Shown: piece after piece, positions 5,249-6,185 of the stretch | Layout of the letters: every line of letters starts with the position of its first letter | How positions within the stretch are numbered: position 1 is the stretch's first letter | Assembly: GCA_003156695.1 (NCBI GenBank) | Contig: PMHN01000132.1 | Coordinates: 1-6,185, forward strand | Length of the DNA stretch: 6,185 nucleotides | Source of the DNA: Gammaproteobacteria bacterium | GTDB lineage: Bacteria; Pseudomonadota; Gammaproteobacteria; Steroidobacterales; Steroidobacteraceae | Direction: 5' to 3' | Translations under genes and position numbers: made by a program | The notes under the pieces: generated by a model | What the model was told of the DNA's origin: nothing | Database searches by the model: none | What the model saw: the letters and a program-made list of their open reading frames with translations, nothing else

Positions 5249-6185
5249 ATGAGTGCACGCTCACGCACCCTGGGCACGCTCGCCGCCGGTGTGGTTCTCG
5301 GATTCTGCGGCGCACTCGCCGGGGGCGCGCTCGCCGAACGTGCCCCGGAGACGACCCACCCGGCTGCCCGCCCGGCACTGCCCTGGGAAGAGGCCAGCCA
5401 GTTCGCGGAAGTCTACGAACGCATCAAGCGCGACTACGTGGATGAGGTGGACGATCACGCGCTGATGGAGAAGGCGCTGCGCGGCATGGTGGCGGCGCTC
5501 GATCCCCACTCGGCCTACCTCGACAGCTCCGAGTTCGAGGAGATCCGACTGAGCACCATGGGCTCCTACCCGGGTGTCGGAATCGAAGTGGCGGCCGAGG
5601 ATGGGGTCGTCAGAATCCTCAGACCCCTGGACGGCTCGCCCGCGCAACAGGCGGGACTGAAGGCCGGAGATGAGATCGTGCGCATCGACAGCCACGACAT
5701 CGGCGCGGATCTCGCCGGCGCCATTGCGCACATGCGCGGTCCCTCCGGGAGCCGCGTGCGGCTCGCGATCCGGCGCGAGGGTACGCCGGGACTCATCGAA
5801 TTCGATCTGCGCCGCGCCGAGGTTGAAGTGCACAGCGTGACGCAGCAGACGCTCGAGCCAGGCTACGGTTACGTGCGGATCACGAGCTTCACGCAGACCA
5901 CGGCAGCCGAACTCAGCCATGCGATTACCCTACTGAAACGAGACAATTCGTCAGGGCTAAAGGGCCTACTGCTTGATCTGCGCGACAATCCGGGCGGAGT
6001 CCTGGAGGCGGGCGTGGCTGTCGCGGATGACTTCCTGGAAGCCGGGGTCATCGTCACGGCGGACGGTCGCACCCCCGAGGCGCGCTTCGAGATGGATGCC
6101 ACTCCCGGAGATCTGCTGAATGGGGCGCCGCTGGTGGTGCTGGTCAACAAGGGCTCGGCGTCCGCCTCGGAGATCGTGGCGGGGG
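5249..6185 (+). CDS. ctpA: Carboxy-terminal processing protease, S41 family (3' end outside the window)
   Basis: A periplasmic Ser/Lys protease that trims or degrades proteins from their C-terminus. ATG 5249 opens 312 codons to the right edge. Residues 1-29 form a signal peptide: R4/R6, a hydrophobic run from L8 to A24, and an A27-L-A29 signal peptidase I site. A PDZ domain follows at about 100-180, starting near G109-V-G-I-E, with the AGLKAGDEI turn that recognises substrate C-termini. The protease core begins near Y206-G-Y-V-R-I-T-S-F214 and includes L-D-L-R245-D-N-P-G-G250 and N300-K-G-S-A-S-A-S-E308. By spacing to the lysine in E. coli Prc (Ser430/Lys455), the nucleophile should be S305; the partner lysine, about 25 residues on, is outside. 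The start is 7 bases after the EAL protein's stop with only a weak GGGA-type ribosome site (about 5232-5235), so translation is probably coupled. The typical length is about 430-480 residues. Confidence 0.93.
   Translation, partial: MSARSRTLGTLAAGVVLGFCGALAGGALAERAPETTHPAARPALPWEEASQFAEVYERIKRDYVDEVDDHALMEKALRGMVAALDPHSAYLDSSEFEEIRLSTMGSYPGVGIEVAAEDGVVRILRPLDGSPAQQAGLKAGDEIVRIDSHDIGADLAGAIAHMRGPSGSRVRLAIRREGTPGLIEFDLRRAEVEVHSVTQQTLEPGYGYVRITSFTQTTAAELSHAITLLKRDNSSGLKGLLLDLRDNPGGVLEAGVAVADDFLEAGVIVTADGRTPEARFEMDATPGDLLNGAPLVVLVNKGSASASEIVAG

Noticed and set aside
4423..5277. A 284-residue minus-strand open frame spanning the EAL domain and the ctpA start.
   Set aside because: It is antisense to catalytic EAL motifs and the ctpA signal peptide, with no recognisable domain.
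5297..5311. Lipoprotein signal at Cys20 of the S41 protease (VLGFC).
   Set aside because: Phenylalanine directly before the cysteine does not fit a lipobox, and a good A-L-A signal peptidase I site follows at 27-29.

Overview
The window is a GC-rich stretch (coding DNA strongly biased to G/C at third codon positions) of ordinary bacterial chromosome. The heptosyltransferase-type glycosyltransferase implies a Gram-negative cell. Together with a PAS/GGDEF/EAL regulator and a CtpA-type protease it suggests a high-GC proteobacterium, perhaps a gammaproteobacterium related to Xanthomonadales or Nevskiales. That placement is inference from the look of the proteins, not from a marker gene. No rRNA, tRNA, CRISPR array, insertion sequence or phage gene is visible.

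Layout. Bases 1-932 (minus strand) hold the first 310 codons of a soluble cytochrome P450; its heme-cysteine end lies beyond the left edge. A 66-base gap separates it from a divergent plus-strand pair: a 47-residue small ORF (999-1142) with a Shine-Dalgarno sequence, then a family 9 glycosyltransferase (1147-2199) starting 4 bases after the small ORF's stop. An AT-richer 186-base intergenic region (2200-2385) follows. It has several short inverted repeats, a plausible extended -10 promoter and a strong Shine-Dalgarno sequence. It leads into a 951-residue GAF-PAS-PAS-GGDEF-EAL protein (2386-5241). Seven bases after its stop begins an exported S41 carboxy-terminal processing protease (5249 to the right edge), cut right after its catalytic-serine motif.

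How the genes may work together. The EAL protein and ctpA look like one transcript. Cytoplasmic c-di-GMP turnover and periplasmic proteolysis may therefore be co-expressed, though no direct link can be read from sequence. In the EAL protein the GGDEF signature is GADEF and the inhibitory RxxD site is missing, while the EAL residues I can check are all present. It is best read as a sensory c-di-GMP phosphodiesterase with a divergent, perhaps regulatory, cyclase domain. The glycosyltransferase probably acts on lipopolysaccharide or another envelope glycan. The P450 is a separate, divergent unit of unknown substrate.

I found no clearly new system. The points most worth checking are the divergent cyclase site, a possible RNA switch over the EAL gene's ribosome binding site, the conserved-looking small ORF, the 9-base repeat that builds the Pro/Ala tail, and the unusual EAL protein-ctpA pairing.
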